Source of the DNA: Gemmatimonadota bacterium
GTDB taxonomy: Bacteria > Latescibacterota > UBA2968 > GCA-2709665
Length of the DNA stretch: 35,180 bases
Assembly (NCBI GenBank): GCA_028874335.1
Contig: JAPPJY010000072.1
Span: 1 to 35,180 of the forward strand
Reading direction: 5' to 3'
Below, piece by piece: positions 23,812 to 32,138 of this stretch. The translations under genes and the position numbers were made by a program. Under the pieces are notes generated by a model. That model saw only the letters and a list, made by a program, of their open reading frames with translations, searched no databases and was not told the origin of the DNA. How positions within the stretch are numbered: position 1 is the first letter of the stretch; each line of letters begins with the position of its first letter.

Positions 23812-24112
23812 TGGGAACCCTCTTCGAGAACGCCCCGCGCCTGCGCCGCTCTGCCGCACAGCCCGGGAAGTGGCAGCTTCCCTTCAGTTGGACCACCGGA
23901 ATATCCTAATTCGAATCCTGTAAAGTCAAGTCTGTTTTCCGAATGGATGCAAGGCGCCGGATTCGCAGTGGCCCTTCGCTGCTCCTGACGTTCCCGATTG
24001 CCGCGGACCGGATTGAAGGTTAATTTGCCGGAACCGCACGGCCGGATGTGCTTGTCTTGCGGCACTCTACGAAGTCACGAACCAATCTGTGGTACCATAG
24101 GGAGGAATTTAT
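23812..24112. other. divergent promoter region
   Basis: This spacer separates two divergent genes. It holds the - strand promoter candidate at 23900-23929 and the ribosome-binding site GGGAGG of the + strand gene. I see no repeats or small gene. Confidence 0.5.
23900..23929 (-). promoter_or_regulatory. candidate sigma-70-type promoter for beta-barrel gene
   Basis: On the - strand, TTGACT (23929-23924) and GATATT (23905-23900) are 18 bases apart, close to consensus. The start codon at 23811 would follow an untranslated leader of about 80 bases. Confidence 0.45.
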
Positions 24113-25780
24113 ATGCTGACCTGTGACGCCGGGCTGCCGCTTCTCGACGCGAGGGTAACATCGATCCTTTCCGCGCAGGTCCTGGACCGCTCGCGGACCG
24201 ACTTCGGCGGATTTGTGAGCCAGGGCGTAGCAGGAGGGACCGGAGTGGGGCAGGTCGTTCCTTTGTGCTATGCCTATCTCATGGAAGGATCCGTACACTA
24301 TCGAAGTGCCGAGCTGCTCGAGCGAATCCTCCTTGGAGCCGGGTTCGGCCGGAGGGTCCGTCGGGAGTCCGGGCTGTTCGACCTGGTGGAGACCAACTTC
24401 GATTCGGCGCCGGACACCGGCTTTCTGGTGCAACTGATGTCGCCGGTCGTGGCGGCGGCGCGTGAAGCTGCCGACGATGAAGGCGCCGGAGAGATCGCCG
24501 GGGCGTTGGGGGAACTGATCCGGACGGCGACGCCCGGGATGGCCGCGGGCGGTTTCCATACGCCCAACCACCGGTGGGTACTGGTCTCGGCGCTGGCGCA
24601 GGCGAGGGTGTTGTTTCCGGATCTGGACGTTATGGACACGATCGAGGCATACCTGGCGGAGACCATCGACATCAATGCGGACGGGGAATATACCGAGCGG
24701 AGCACGGGGGTCTACAACGCGGTCTGCAACCGGTCGCTCCGGATCGCCGCGGAGGCGCTGGACAGGCCGGAATTACTGGGACCAGTGCGCAAGAACCTGG
24801 AGCTTTCGTACAATCTCCTGCATGCGGACGGTTCGGTGATTACAAGTGTGTCCCGAAGGCAGGACCGTGGACAGCGGACGGTCCCGGTCGGCCTGGCGGA
24901 CACCTACTATGCATTGGGCCGAATGGAGAACAACGGGTTTTATGCGGCGGTCGCCGACTGGCTGTTCGACCTTGAGCCGGGCGGGTTGCCCTGGACGCTG
25001 CATCCATTCCTGGAACACCCGGAATGGCGCGAAGATACCCTGAAACGCGAGGCGTTGCCCGAGTCCTATAGGAAGGTGTTTCCGGTATCCGGCTTATGGC
25101 GGGTGCGACGGGGCAGATTGAGCGCGACAGTGGCTTCCGGTATTACCGGGGCCTTCAGTCTGAAGTACGGCGAAGCTGAATTGTCGGCGGTGACGGTGTA
25201 CGCCAGTTACTACAGCACGGGGCAATTTGTGGGTGAGGATTTTCGCGAGTCGGAGGACGGGATTCGGATGATGCACCCCGGCAGGGGGTGGCACTACGAC
25301 AGTCCCGGATATTTCCATCCGCTGGGTGAACCCGTAATACAGTCACAGTGGGAGGAGGCGCGATGGAATCGAAGATTCACGCCCGTTCCGCCGCTGTCGA
25401 TGGATCTGACCGTGAAAGAAGTGGAAGGCGGGTTCGACCTGCGGATACAGGCGGATGCGCTGGACAGGGTGCCGCTACAGTTCGCGTGCGATTTCGCCCC
25501 TGGAGGGGAGCTCGATCTCGACGGCGGTGCGATGCAGGGCATCGCCGGTCAGACCGTGTTCCTGAAGTCCGGGTACGCGATCTACCACGTCGTCGACGAC
25601 GCGATCACGATAGGGCCGGGCGCATTTGCCCACCGGATGTGGCGGATGCGCGGGAGCGAACAGGCGCCGCAGGGGTTCCGGGTTCTGATTACGCTGGTGA
25701 CGCCCGCGGATCGGATCCTGGAGGTCCGATGCGGCGCGTGGTCCGCGGCGACGGAAGGAATATTGAAGAGCGACGATTGA
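24113..25780 (+). CDS. heparinase II/III-like polysaccharide lyase candidate
   Basis: The 555-residue protein appears to have an N-terminal all-helical half (to about 300) and a beta-rich second half. The helical half has GFHTPNHRWVLVSALA (147-162) and DGEYTERSTGVYNAVCNRSL (190-209). The Asn152-His153 pair and Tyr201 resemble the Asn/His/Tyr sets of alpha/alpha-toroid lyases, which cleave uronate-containing glycans by beta-elimination. The second half fits the following beta-sandwich. I recognise this pattern from heparinase II/III-like proteins but not an exact family, and there is no signal peptide, so it may act in the cytoplasm. GGGAGG lies seven bases before the ATG. It ends seven bases from the converging sulfatase gene, a sensible partner for a sulfated glycan. 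Confidence 0.6.
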   Translation: MLTCDAGLPLLDARVTSILSAQVLDRSRTDFGGFVSQGVAGGTGVGQVVPLCYAYLMEGSVHYRSAELLERILLGAGFGRRVRRESGLFDLVETNFDSAPDTGFLVQLMSPVVAAAREAADDEGAGEIAGALGELIRTATPGMAAGGFHTPNHRWVLVSALAQARVLFPDLDVMDTIEAYLAETIDINADGEYTERSTGVYNAVCNRSLRIAAEALDRPELLGPVRKNLELSYNLLHADGSVITSVSRRQDRGQRTVPVGLADTYYALGRMENNGFYAAVADWLFDLEPGGLPWTLHPFLEHPEWREDTLKREALPESYRKVFPVSGLWRVRRGRLSATVASGITGAFSLKYGEAELSAVTVYASYYSTGQFVGEDFRESEDGIRMMHPGRGWHYDSPGYFHPLGEPVIQSQWEEARWNRRFTPVPPLSMDLTVKEVEGGFDLRIQADALDRVPLQFACDFAPGGELDLDGGAMQGIAGQTVFLKSGYAIYHVVDDAITIGPGAFAHRMWRMRGSEQAPQGFRVLITLVTPADRILEVRCGAWSAATEGILKSDD

Positions 25781-25787
25781 GCGCAAG

Positions 25788-27269
25788 TCAGGGCCCATGG
25801 CCTGGCAACTGAGAAAAATCGAACCGGTTGCATCCGTCCGGAGGGATAAACGGGGCCACGGAATGGGGCGCGGGGCCGGTTCCGGAACGCCGTATCAGAT
25901 CACGCGCCCGGTTCTGTCTTTCGGCATCATTGAGCATGCGCTCGGCGGACCACCGCGCGTGTATTCTGTCCTGAAGATCCGCCGCGATCTTCCGGCAGTC
26001 CGGGTCCTGCGCCCGGTCGTGCATTTCGCCCGGATCCTGGTCCATATTGAAAAGCTGGCAGGACCGGAACTCGTGATAGTAGTTCAGCTTCCAGGGCCCG
26101 CAGCGGACCATGCAGGCGGGTTGATCGCCGAGGAGCCCGATGTATTCTGAATAAACTTCATCGGGCCAGTCCGGAATCGGGGCGTCGTCACCAAGAAAGC
26201 CGGCGAAGCTTCTGCCGGAGACATCCGGCAGCGGCGGGGCGCCGGCGAGTTCCAGGAGCGTAGGGCCGACGTCGATGAGACTGATGACCGCATCGTTACG
26301 GCCGCACGGCCAATGACCTGGCAGGGAGACGATAAGGGGGACGCGGGCCGAGCCGTCGTAGTGACTGCTCTTCCACCACATGCCGTGTTCGCAGGCCATA
26401 TCTCCGTGGTCGGAGCAGTAGACGATGATTGTGTTTTCGGCTGCCGGGGAGGCTCTCACCGCCCTGACGATCCTACCGACGTTCCCGTCGAGCTCCGTGA
26501 CTAGTCCGTAGTAAGCCGCCAGTGCCCGCCGGTTCTGTTCGGGCGTCAATTCGTCTACCCCCCGGCGCGCGCGCCAGTTCCGCATAGCGGGATGGAGGGC
26601 GTCCAGATACGCGGGAGATACGGGCTCCGGGAGAGGGATTTCCTCCATGTAGCGGTCGAACAGGGGTCTGGAACAGATGAGCGGGTTGTGGGGCAGTATC
26701 AGGCCGACGACCAGGCAGTGGGGTTGACCGTCCCCCGTCCATGATGAAATGTCGTTGCACGCCGTTTCCGTGACACTGTCGTCGAAGGCCTGGTACCCCG
26801 TGGTTCCGTATCCGGCGACCTCAACGGCGTATTTCGACTGCCCGGTCGTACGGTTGTTTCCCGATCCCCGGATTTCCGGAGAAAGCGTCCCGCCGCAGTC
26901 GGCGTGGATGCGTTTCCCAAAACCGTGAAGCTGATCCGGCCCAATAAAGTGCATCCTGCCGCACAGGACGGTCTCGTAGCCCGCCACAGCGAGCGCGTGG
27001 GCAAACGTGGGGGTCTGCGGCGAGAGCGTCCCACTGTTGTCGAATGCGCCCACTTCGCTCGGGTAGCTGGCTGCCAGGAACCCCGCCCTGGACGGAGCGC
27101 AGAGCGGATAGGGACAGTAGACGTTCGTGAATCGAGCGCCCTGTCCGTCGAGCGCATCCAGGTTGGGGGTCCGCACAATCGGGTTGCCGGCGCAGCCCAT
27201 CACGTTCGCGTTGTGCTGGTCCGATATGATGAGCACGATATTCGGCTGACTGCCCGTTGTCCTTGCCAT
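25788..27269 (-). CDS. type I sulfatase
   Basis: The 493-residue protein is an alkaline-phosphatase-superfamily sulfatase. PNIVLIISDQHNANVMG (9-25) holds the first metal ligands, LCAPSRAGFLA (56-66) has Cys57-x-Pro-Ser-Arg61, the signature in which Cys is converted to formylglycine, and YCSDHGDM carries the later Asp/His ligands. CGRMHFIG stands where most have G-K-x-H, an Arg-for-Lys change. Similarity in layout is to choline-sulfatase-like and glycan sulfatases; the substrate is unknown. No signal peptide is seen. A formylglycine-generating enzyme must be encoded elsewhere. GGCGAG precedes the ATG. It is tail-to-tail with the lyase-like gene and downstream of the GH172 gene, so action on sulfated glycans is a fair inference. 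Confidence 0.92.
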   Translation of the reverse strand: MARTTGSQPNIVLIISDQHNANVMGCAGNPIVRTPNLDALDGQGARFTNVYCPYPLCAPSRAGFLAASYPSEVGAFDNSGTLSPQTPTFAHALAVAGYETVLCGRMHFIGPDQLHGFGKRIHADCGGTLSPEIRGSGNNRTTGQSKYAVEVAGYGTTGYQAFDDSVTETACNDISSWTGDGQPHCLVVGLILPHNPLICSRPLFDRYMEEIPLPEPVSPAYLDALHPAMRNWRARRGVDELTPEQNRRALAAYYGLVTELDGNVGRIVRAVRASPAAENTIIVYCSDHGDMACEHGMWWKSSHYDGSARVPLIVSLPGHWPCGRNDAVISLIDVGPTLLELAGAPPLPDVSGRSFAGFLGDDAPIPDWPDEVYSEYIGLLGDQPACMVRCGPWKLNYYHEFRSCQLFNMDQDPGEMHDRAQDPDCRKIAADLQDRIHARWSAERMLNDAERQNRARDLIRRSGTGPAPHSVAPFIPPDGCNRFDFSQLPGHGP

Positions 27270-27316
27270 ATCTCGCCTGCGACTTACCGTATTTTTTTCC
27301 TTCGACCCTGTCCGGC

Positions 27317-27486
27317 GTTAGCAGTCCGTTGATAAAGTCGCTCTGCAGGCGAGGCCGAGCCATTGTGGTCGAAGACAAGGCGCGCGACCGAGTCCCATCC
27401 CTCGATTCGGCGAGGGAGCGCAACGCAGTATTTCGACCGCAAGGGCCGGCCGTAGCCCGGATGGGCTTTTTCAACGGGCTGTTAGG
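27317..27486. mobile_element. 170-bp MITE-like palindromic element
   Basis: Imperfect terminal inverted repeats (27317-27337 against 27466-27486, 16 of 21 pairing, core TCAACGG/CCGTTGA) enclose a sequence that is itself partly palindromic about the same centre: GGTCGAA at 27367-27373 pairs with TTCGACC at 27432-27438. It has no coding capacity. The right end contains the stop codon of the GH172 gene, so it may also act as a terminator. Confidence 0.6.
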
Positions 27487-28636
27487 GATCGGTCACGGAT
27501 TTATCCTGATTCCAGCGGGCTTTGTTTTTCTTCATCTCATCATTCAGCGTGACGGTACGCGAGGTGGTCTGCGTGCGCGCGTCGTACAGCCATCGTCCCC
27601 GGTTGTCTCTCCGTACCGGCAGGCGCTGGTCTACGGCCGGCGGCGGGGCGACGGCGCGGGGGCGGTCGCCGTACCAGTAGGCCACGCTGCTTATCTCGTT
27701 GCACAGATGGTTGCCGTGGCCGTGCTCGATGGTCACCCTGATTTCCCGCTCGAAGCGGACCGGATTCTCCAGGTGGTGGACGTAGCTGGTCTGGTAGCCG
27801 TCGGTATCGCCCTCATAGATTGAAGACCCGTTGCGCAGGAAGGCGTTGGGCTGCATGCCCCATGCCTGGTTCAGATAGTCCTCGCTGCCGGTGCCGTGCA
27901 GGTCCGGCGGCCACCTGTACCCGTCCACCCAGATCATGTCGTCGCCCTCGCCCCACCAGGTCCCCTGGAAGTTGGTGACACTGATATTGCAGCCGATGTA
28001 GTGGCCGCGCCCCTCGGCGTCCAGGATCACATAGTTGTTTTCCCAGGCCTCGCGTCCCGTATTGACGATATCCGCTTCCGGCGTGTTGACCCGGATTTCG
28101 TGCCCCCATCCGCCGAACGGATTTTCCCGCCGGAACTCTGCATGGAAATACCCGATATCGGCCGGCACGCGGCCGGGGCAGGTCTCCCAGTCCACGTAGA
28201 AGTACTGCCGGTGGGGCTCGTCGCTTTCATTGACCAGTTCGACCCTCGCTCTCTTGCCAAAGGGCATCGGAGCATACGCGTTGAGCGCGCAGCCGGTTTC
28301 GAACTGGTTGTTGTTATTGGTCGACGCGGTGAACAGCAGAGACTGGTAGGAGTTGACAATGCCGTGACCCAGGCCGAAGAAGTCGCCGAGGGGACAAATT
28401 ACGCTGGGGTCATCGGCATCGTCGAATGTGATCTTCAACAGGCACTCACGGTAGTGGTTGCTCTGTGTAAACCAGAGATGGGTGATGCACGCGGGGCCTT
28501 CGACGTCGGCCAGGATCCGGGTCTCACCCGGCTCGATGGTCCAGGCGTCGCTGTTTCGCCCGGTCGTATCCCAGGAAGAGTGGCGGCCGGTGCGGTTCGA
28601 CTTGAGACGGGCGAGCCCGCCCCGTATATCGTCCAT
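27482..28636 (-). CDS. DUF2961 / glycoside hydrolase family 172 protein
   Basis: The 384-residue protein matches DUF2961, now counted as GH172, whose known members act on fructofuranose anhydrides or D-arabinofuranosides. The conserved features are ACITHLWFT (49-57), the acidic pair Glu230 in WWGEGDD and Glu252 in GTGSEDYLN, and DGYQTSYVHH; the 22-residue spacing of the two Glu is close to that of the published catalytic pair, so they are my candidates. No signal peptide is present. AGGAG lies six bases before the ATG. The C-terminus runs into the terminal repeat of the MITE-like element, which supplies the last codons and stop. The gene is upstream of the sulfatase on the same strand. Confidence 0.85.
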   Translation of the reverse strand: MDDIRGGLARLKSNRTGRHSSWDTTGRNSDAWTIEPGETRILADVEGPACITHLWFTQSNHYRECLLKITFDDADDPSVICPLGDFFGLGHGIVNSYQSLLFTASTNNNNQFETGCALNAYAPMPFGKRARVELVNESDEPHRQYFYVDWETCPGRVPADIGYFHAEFRRENPFGGWGHEIRVNTPEADIVNTGREAWENNYVILDAEGRGHYIGCNISVTNFQGTWWGEGDDMIWVDGYRWPPDLHGTGSEDYLNQAWGMQPNAFLRNGSSIYEGDTDGYQTSYVHHLENPVRFEREIRVTIEHGHGNHLCNEISSVAYWYGDRPRAVAPPPAVDQRLPVRRDNRGRWLYDARTQTTSRTVTLNDEMKKNKARWNQDKSVTDP

Positions 28637-28729
28637 ATCAAGCTCCTGAGTCAGGATAGTCCAAAAAACATGAACTTACATGGATGGACAGGATGTGGCG
28701 GAATTCCTGATGTCCGACTGTTCGCTTCT

Positions 28730-29416
28730 CTACAGCAAACCCTTCCTTCGCTTGGACTCGATCACCTCGTCCACGAAATCCGGTTCGCAAAAGGCCTCCA
28801 GTCCTCCGCCCGGGAAGCGCGTGGCCCACTCGTACAGGTCGCGTATTCGTTCCTCATCGGATTCAGCGACGGGCGGATCGGCGCGGACGGCGTCCAGTTG
28901 CCCGATGACGGCGTCGGCGATCCTGGCGTACAGCCGGCTCGAGCACTCGTTCACGTCGGCTGCGTCCTCCCGCGCTTTCTGGTACCAGGCCATCGCGTTG
29001 AACCCGAGCACACGGACCCGAGGGTAGAAGGAGCACATCAGGTTCCAGGCGTCGCCGTCCTTGTCCTGGTCGCCGGACGAACGAAAGTCGGAGCGCAGAA
29101 TCACAGATGGGATGTCCAGGAACTTCGCCACCATGAATTCCACGACCGTTCCGGAATCCAGGTCCGTACCGTCGAAGTTGAACAGGCCCAGGTCGCACGC
29201 CATCACCTGCTTCAGGTCCTGGTTCCGGATGTCGACAGCCCGACCGGTGGCTTGTTCCAGGTGCTGCGGTACGACGCAGTTGTACCGGCAGTCCGAATGG
29301 CGCTCGATGGCCTCAGCCAGAATGGCGTTGCCGATGAGATGCTTGTGGTCGAAGAGTTCACCCGCGAAATAGACGCTGAATGGGTTCACGCCGCGGTTCC
29401 TTTCCGTAGCGGCCAT
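28730..29416 (-). CDS. nucleoside 2-deoxyribosyltransferase-like protein
   Basis: The 228-residue product starts with a Rossmann-like strand, VYFAGELFDHKH (15-26), and has NQDLKQVMACDLGLFNFDG (65-83) and LDSGTVVEFMVAKFL (86-100). The last block holds the nucleophile position, here Glu93 in place within DSGTxxE. These enzymes swap or hydrolyse the base of a deoxynucleoside or nucleotide. The C-terminal extension (about 130-228), with NAMAWYQKAREDA, is longer than in the small classical enzymes, so the exact reaction is uncertain. ATG 29416 gives the listed length; a GTG at 29389 has AAGGA at good spacing and removes nine residues. The DUF2961 gene follows on the same strand 93 bases away. Confidence 0.75.
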   Translation of the reverse strand: MAATERNRGVNPFSVYFAGELFDHKHLIGNAILAEAIERHSDCRYNCVVPQHLEQATGRAVDIRNQDLKQVMACDLGLFNFDGTDLDSGTVVEFMVAKFLDIPSVILRSDFRSSGDQDKDGDAWNLMCSFYPRVRVLGFNAMAWYQKAREDAADVNECSSRLYARIADAVIGQLDAVRADPPVAESDEERIRDLYEWATRFPGGGLEAFCEPDFVDEVIESKRRKGLL

Positions 29417-29434
29417 CCTGCCAATTGCGCGGGT

Positions 29435-30286
29435 TCAGAGTCCGTATCGCAGCCAAACGCGAATCCCATGGCTGGAGAGATTCGCACTCGTCTCCGCCAG
29501 ACCGAGTTCCAGCGGTTGGCGGCTCCCGTCGCGCCAGACGATTCGCCCATTGCCGCGCCCGGTCTCCACGGCGCCTGCGTCCAGGTACCGCCAACCCACG
29601 TCGACGTATACCCTGCCCCAAACCCGCGCCGCGGCGCCCGCGATCAACATGAACGCAAATCCTGTCCGGCTGGCGCCTGGCACGATTGTGGTCGTCCTTG
29701 GGAACGCCATGCGGGTTTCGCCGATGGTATTCCGCGACAGTCCGACGCCGCAACCGAGGAAAGGGCTGAACGGTCCCCTTCCGGGGAGGTCTGCATAAAT
29801 GCCGGCAAGAGCGGCAAGGGAGGATATGTCGGCCGAGACGTCCTGACGTCCGGAGGTCTGCACAAAGTTGGCGCGGCCGTTGAAGGAGAACGTGGGGCGG
29901 TATTGAACGGTGGCTTCGACGCGGATGCGCGTTGTCGCAACGTAGCCTGCGCCCACTTCGAAACCGGGCGCCCTGGCGAATTCGCCCGAGGCGCTCAGGT
30001 TTTCGCCGTCCGCGCCGGTTCCGCAGCCATAGAGCGCCGCCGGAGTCTCGCTCGAACAATTCCTGTCCTGGAACCGCGACGTTGCCCGCAGGTCCAGGGT
30101 GGCGGCGCCCAGAACATAGAAATCCCCGCGCACGAAGGACGCCCTGGGGACCCTCGCAGGCGGGGTTTCGCTATTCAGGCTGGAAGCGTGTGCAGATGTT
30201 AAGCTCGAAACCGTCGCAACAACGATTAGGGCGGTTCGGAACAGCAGACGATGGAAACCGAACTTGGAGTCACTTCTATCTGTCAT
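29435..30286 (-). CDS. outer-membrane beta-barrel surface protein
   Basis: The 283-residue protein has a signal peptide (hydrophobic core ALIVVATVSSLTSA, cleavage after AHA). Long amphipathic strands follow, such as FYVLGAATLDLRA, FEVGAGYVATTRIRVEATVQY, FLGCGVGLSRN and VYVDVGWRYLDAG, and it ends RVWLRYGL. This is the pattern of OmpA-like and P44/Msp-type 8-stranded surface proteins. No family is certain. Two cysteines near 77 and 88 may bond. The start has no strong ribosome-binding site. It ends 18 bases before the deoxyribosyltransferase gene but the functions look unrelated. A 768-codon frame on the other strand here is a shadow created by GC-rich codon bias. Confidence 0.65.
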   Translation of the reverse strand: MTDRSDSKFGFHRLLFRTALIVVATVSSLTSAHASSLNSETPPARVPRASFVRGDFYVLGAATLDLRATSRFQDRNCSSETPAALYGCGTGADGENLSASGEFARAPGFEVGAGYVATTRIRVEATVQYRPTFSFNGRANFVQTSGRQDVSADISSLAALAGIYADLPGRGPFSPFLGCGVGLSRNTIGETRMAFPRTTTIVPGASRTGFAFMLIAGAAARVWGRVYVDVGWRYLDAGAVETGRGNGRIVWRDGSRQPLELGLAETSANLSSHGIRVWLRYGL

Positions 30287-30325
30287 TATTTAGAATCACG
30301 TTCTGTGCAGGAATGTCCGCACGAG

Positions 30326-30928
30326 TCAGTGGTTTCGGCACATTAATCGGTCGAGCGCGTAACGGGCAACGGCCCAATCCTTCTGCAAACACAGGATCAG
30401 CCCGACCGGCGGGTTTTCGTCTTCGTGCATTCGGTGTATGTGGGCGTAGTTGAGATAGAGGTCCATTTGCCCGACATCGGCGTGAAGGAATTTGCCGGAT
30501 ACCGGCTGGCAAATCGCTTGTTGAGGATGTTTTTCAGATTCGCCAGACAGTGTCTGTTGAATCTGGTCGGATGGATACAAGAGGCAGAATAGGCGCATCT
30601 GCCGGAAATTTTAACGAAAAAATCCGCGTCCAAACCGTTGTGTCAAATCCGCTGCCAGTCTTTCAACGAGCGCGGTCCCGTATACAGCGCGCTTTTTTCC
30701 TGATTGTTCAAACTCAACTATACGACGGCCGATCATCCATTTCGCGGCGGTCACAACGGCATTGACAGATCGAGCGGCCGAACGCCTGGCGGCGTCGACA
30801 ATTCTCGACACATCGCCAAATATGGCTTCGTACCGAATATCCGTCTTTTCGTCTGTGACCATCCGCTCGTTCATGAACTGCTCATCTTCCCGTGAGGGGT
30901 TTCGGTGAGAGGCTTGCATTCTAGACAA
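30326..30928 (-). pseudogene. DUF1016 (YhcG-like) PDDEXK nuclease, internally deleted
   Basis: Two pieces of one family are present in order. The first (30928-30611) has the DUF1016 N-terminal domain, ending IGRRIVEFEQSG, ADLTQRFGRGF. After a frameshift the second piece (30598-30326) reads MRLFCLLYPSDQIQQTLSGE, then jumps to KFLHADVGQMDLYLNYAHIH and DENPPVGLILC, the very end of the PDDEXK nuclease domain. The normal intervening 180 or so residues, with most of the nuclease active site, are missing, and the frame is broken near 30605. DUF1016 proteins are associated with restriction or homing-like nuclease activity. It follows the HEPN gene with a one-base gap. Confidence 0.8.
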
Positions 30929-30929
30929 A

Positions 30930-31325
30930 TCAATTTATGCGTTCCTCTGCCCAGCGAATGACGTCTTCGGCGATGGCAATCGTCTCCGCGTACTCCTGCA
31001 CGCTAACAGGTTCTTCCAAACCTGGATAACGTGTATGCGTGGCAAAGCGGGTGAGTCTTGTGGCACGCCGAACCCTATCTGGAATGCGATTTCCGTTTGA
31101 TTCAAGGATCGTCATCAACCGGGCCAAATCATGAACGTACGGAAAGTCGATGCCGCACATTGTCATAACCGACTTAATGGCCTTCTCAGCTGCCTGCTGG
31201 GCTTCAAAGCACAGGTCTTCCAGATAGGCGTCGGGAATACGGTTCTTCGCCATTGCCAGACTACTCTTAGCCCGGTTCAGCCATTCCCGCGGATCATCGG
31301 GCGGGTACCGTTCAGGAGGACTCAT
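30930..31325 (-). CDS. HEPN-domain protein, toxin partner of MNT
   Basis: From ATG 31325 the product has 131 residues. It shows a complete HEPN domain: DPREWLNRAKSSLAMAK (about 11-27), LCFEAQQAAEKAIKSVM (about 38-54), YVHDLARLM and FATHTRYPG. In MNT/HEPN pairs this protein is the likely RNase toxin and the MNT its antitoxin; the R-x4-6-H catalytic motif is weak here (RLTRFATH), so activity is uncertain and it may be a non-toxic minimal HEPN. GAAGGG precedes the start. Its start overlaps the stop end of the MNT gene by 14 bases, typical of translational coupling. Unlike the truncated pair near 20 kb, this pair looks intact. Confidence 0.85.
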   Translation of the reverse strand: MSPPERYPPDDPREWLNRAKSSLAMAKNRIPDAYLEDLCFEAQQAAEKAIKSVMTMCGIDFPYVHDLARLMTILESNGNRIPDRVRRATRLTRFATHTRYPGLEEPVSVQEYAETIAIAEDVIRWAEERIN

Positions 31326-31638
31326 ACACAACCCTTCCTTCACGTAGCGCGGGCTTGATGACCAGAGCATGGCTGTCCTTGTACCGCTCTACGTCGTCGG
31401 GGGTGACCACAACCACATCGACCGCCGCGCCGGCGCCGTGCATATTCTCGTAGATCCTCCCCGCCAGGCTTCCCCGATGTGCTCCCTCCTTGATGATTAA
31501 CAGATCGACGTCGCTGTGGCGGTTCATGTCACCCCGCGCGGCGGACCCGAAGAGGATGATCTTATCCGGCTCGGCCGCCTCCACAATGCGCCGGATGATG
31601 TCGTCCAGCGTTTCTCGATCAAGTCCTGTTTTTTCCAT
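31312..31638 (-). CDS. minimal nucleotidyltransferase (MNT) antitoxin
   Basis: The 108-residue product has KIILFGSAARGDMNRHSDVD (about 27-46), the Gly-Ser and Asp-x-Asp signature of polymerase-beta-type nucleotidyltransferases, plus a third Asp in AVDVVVVTP. It should neutralise the HEPN protein encoded just downstream, by complex formation or AMP transfer as in MntA-HepT. ATG 31638 gives the family-typical start at MEKTGLDRETL; longer frames upstream overlap the DUF433 gene and lack character. Its start follows the DUF433 stop by 16 bases, so all four small genes from 32138 to 30930 may be one transcript. Confidence 0.88.
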   Translation of the reverse strand: MEKTGLDRETLDDIIRRIVEAAEPDKIILFGSAARGDMNRHSDVDLLIIKEGAHRGSLAGRIYENMHGAGAAVDVVVVTPDDVERYKDSHALVIKPALREGRVVYESS

Positions 31639-31654
31639 GAGTGTGTCGATTTCT

Positions 31655-31867
31655 TCACGTCGAAACGTGGTCAAAAAGCAGGCACGCCTGGATGTCTTCA
31701 GGTTCCAGAATCGGGTATTCCTGTAGAATCGTCTCTGCGGTATCTCCTGCCGCAAGCATTCCTAGGACGTGTTCCACCGCGATGCGCATGTCTCGAATGA
31801 TGGGCTTGCCACCAAAAACACCCGGGCGCACGGTAATGCGCTTGAGTAGTGCTCCATCAGTGGTCAT
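31655..31867 (-). CDS. DUF433 antitoxin-like protein
   Basis: The 70-residue protein matches DUF433: ITVRPGVFGGKPIIRDMRIAVEHVLGML, then YPILEPEDIQACLLF. DUF433 proteins are small helix-turn-helix-like factors usually followed by a PIN-like DUF5615 toxin gene, for which they are thought to be the antitoxin. Here the next gene is an MNT, so the toxin is missing. The end after CLLF (DHVST) lacks the usual alanine-rich tail, which suggests a small truncation. GAGG lies shortly before the ATG, and the gene overlaps the end of the FitA-like gene by 11 bases. Confidence 0.8.
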   Translation of the reverse strand: MTTDGALLKRITVRPGVFGGKPIIRDMRIAVEHVLGMLAAGDTAETILQEYPILEPEDIQACLLFDHVST

Positions 31868-32138
31868 GTCTCCCTCTTGTTCCTGGCGCCCCAGAAAACG
31901 TCGCCACGGGCGGTTCGCGCATGGGGTCGCGCGGCGGTATTTGCAGTTCCACGCCGCCCAGAGGTGCGAAACGAGCCCGTATGGCACGGGACAGATTGGC
32001 GGGAGATCGATGCTCGTTTAGCGCCGTGCGCAAAATCGCCCGTGCTTCCTCCTCCATGGAATGGCCGTGCTCGGCCGCTCGGACGCGCAGGCGGAGCATC
32101 AGGTCATCGCCGAGGTTACGAATCGTCAAGCTGGCCAT
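31857..32138 (-). CDS. FitA/VapB-like ribbon-helix-helix antitoxin without PIN toxin
   Basis: The 93-residue product begins MASLTIRNLGDDLMLRLRVR and EHGHSMEEEARAIL, the ribbon-helix-helix of FitA-type antitoxins, which bind operator DNA as dimers. The second part, with IPPRDPMREPPV, is the segment that in FitA inserts into the FitB PIN-domain toxin. The natural partner, a PIN gene starting near the antitoxin stop, is not present; the DUF433 gene occupies that place. The last 20 residues (ATFSGAPGTRGRHDH) look like out-of-family sequence, consistent with a junction there. An upstream TTG at 32153 is in frame; the ATG at 32138 is family-typical. Confidence 0.8.
   Translation of the reverse strand: MASLTIRNLGDDLMLRLRVRAAEHGHSMEEEARAILRTALNEHRSPANLSRAIRARFAPLGGVELQIPPRDPMREPPVATFSGAPGTRGRHDH

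Noticed and set aside
27896..30202. 768-codon open frame on the + strand
   Set aside because: It runs antisense through the DUF2961, deoxyribosyltransferase and beta-barrel genes, all with clear motifs and better starts; the open frame is a by-product of GC-rich third positions.
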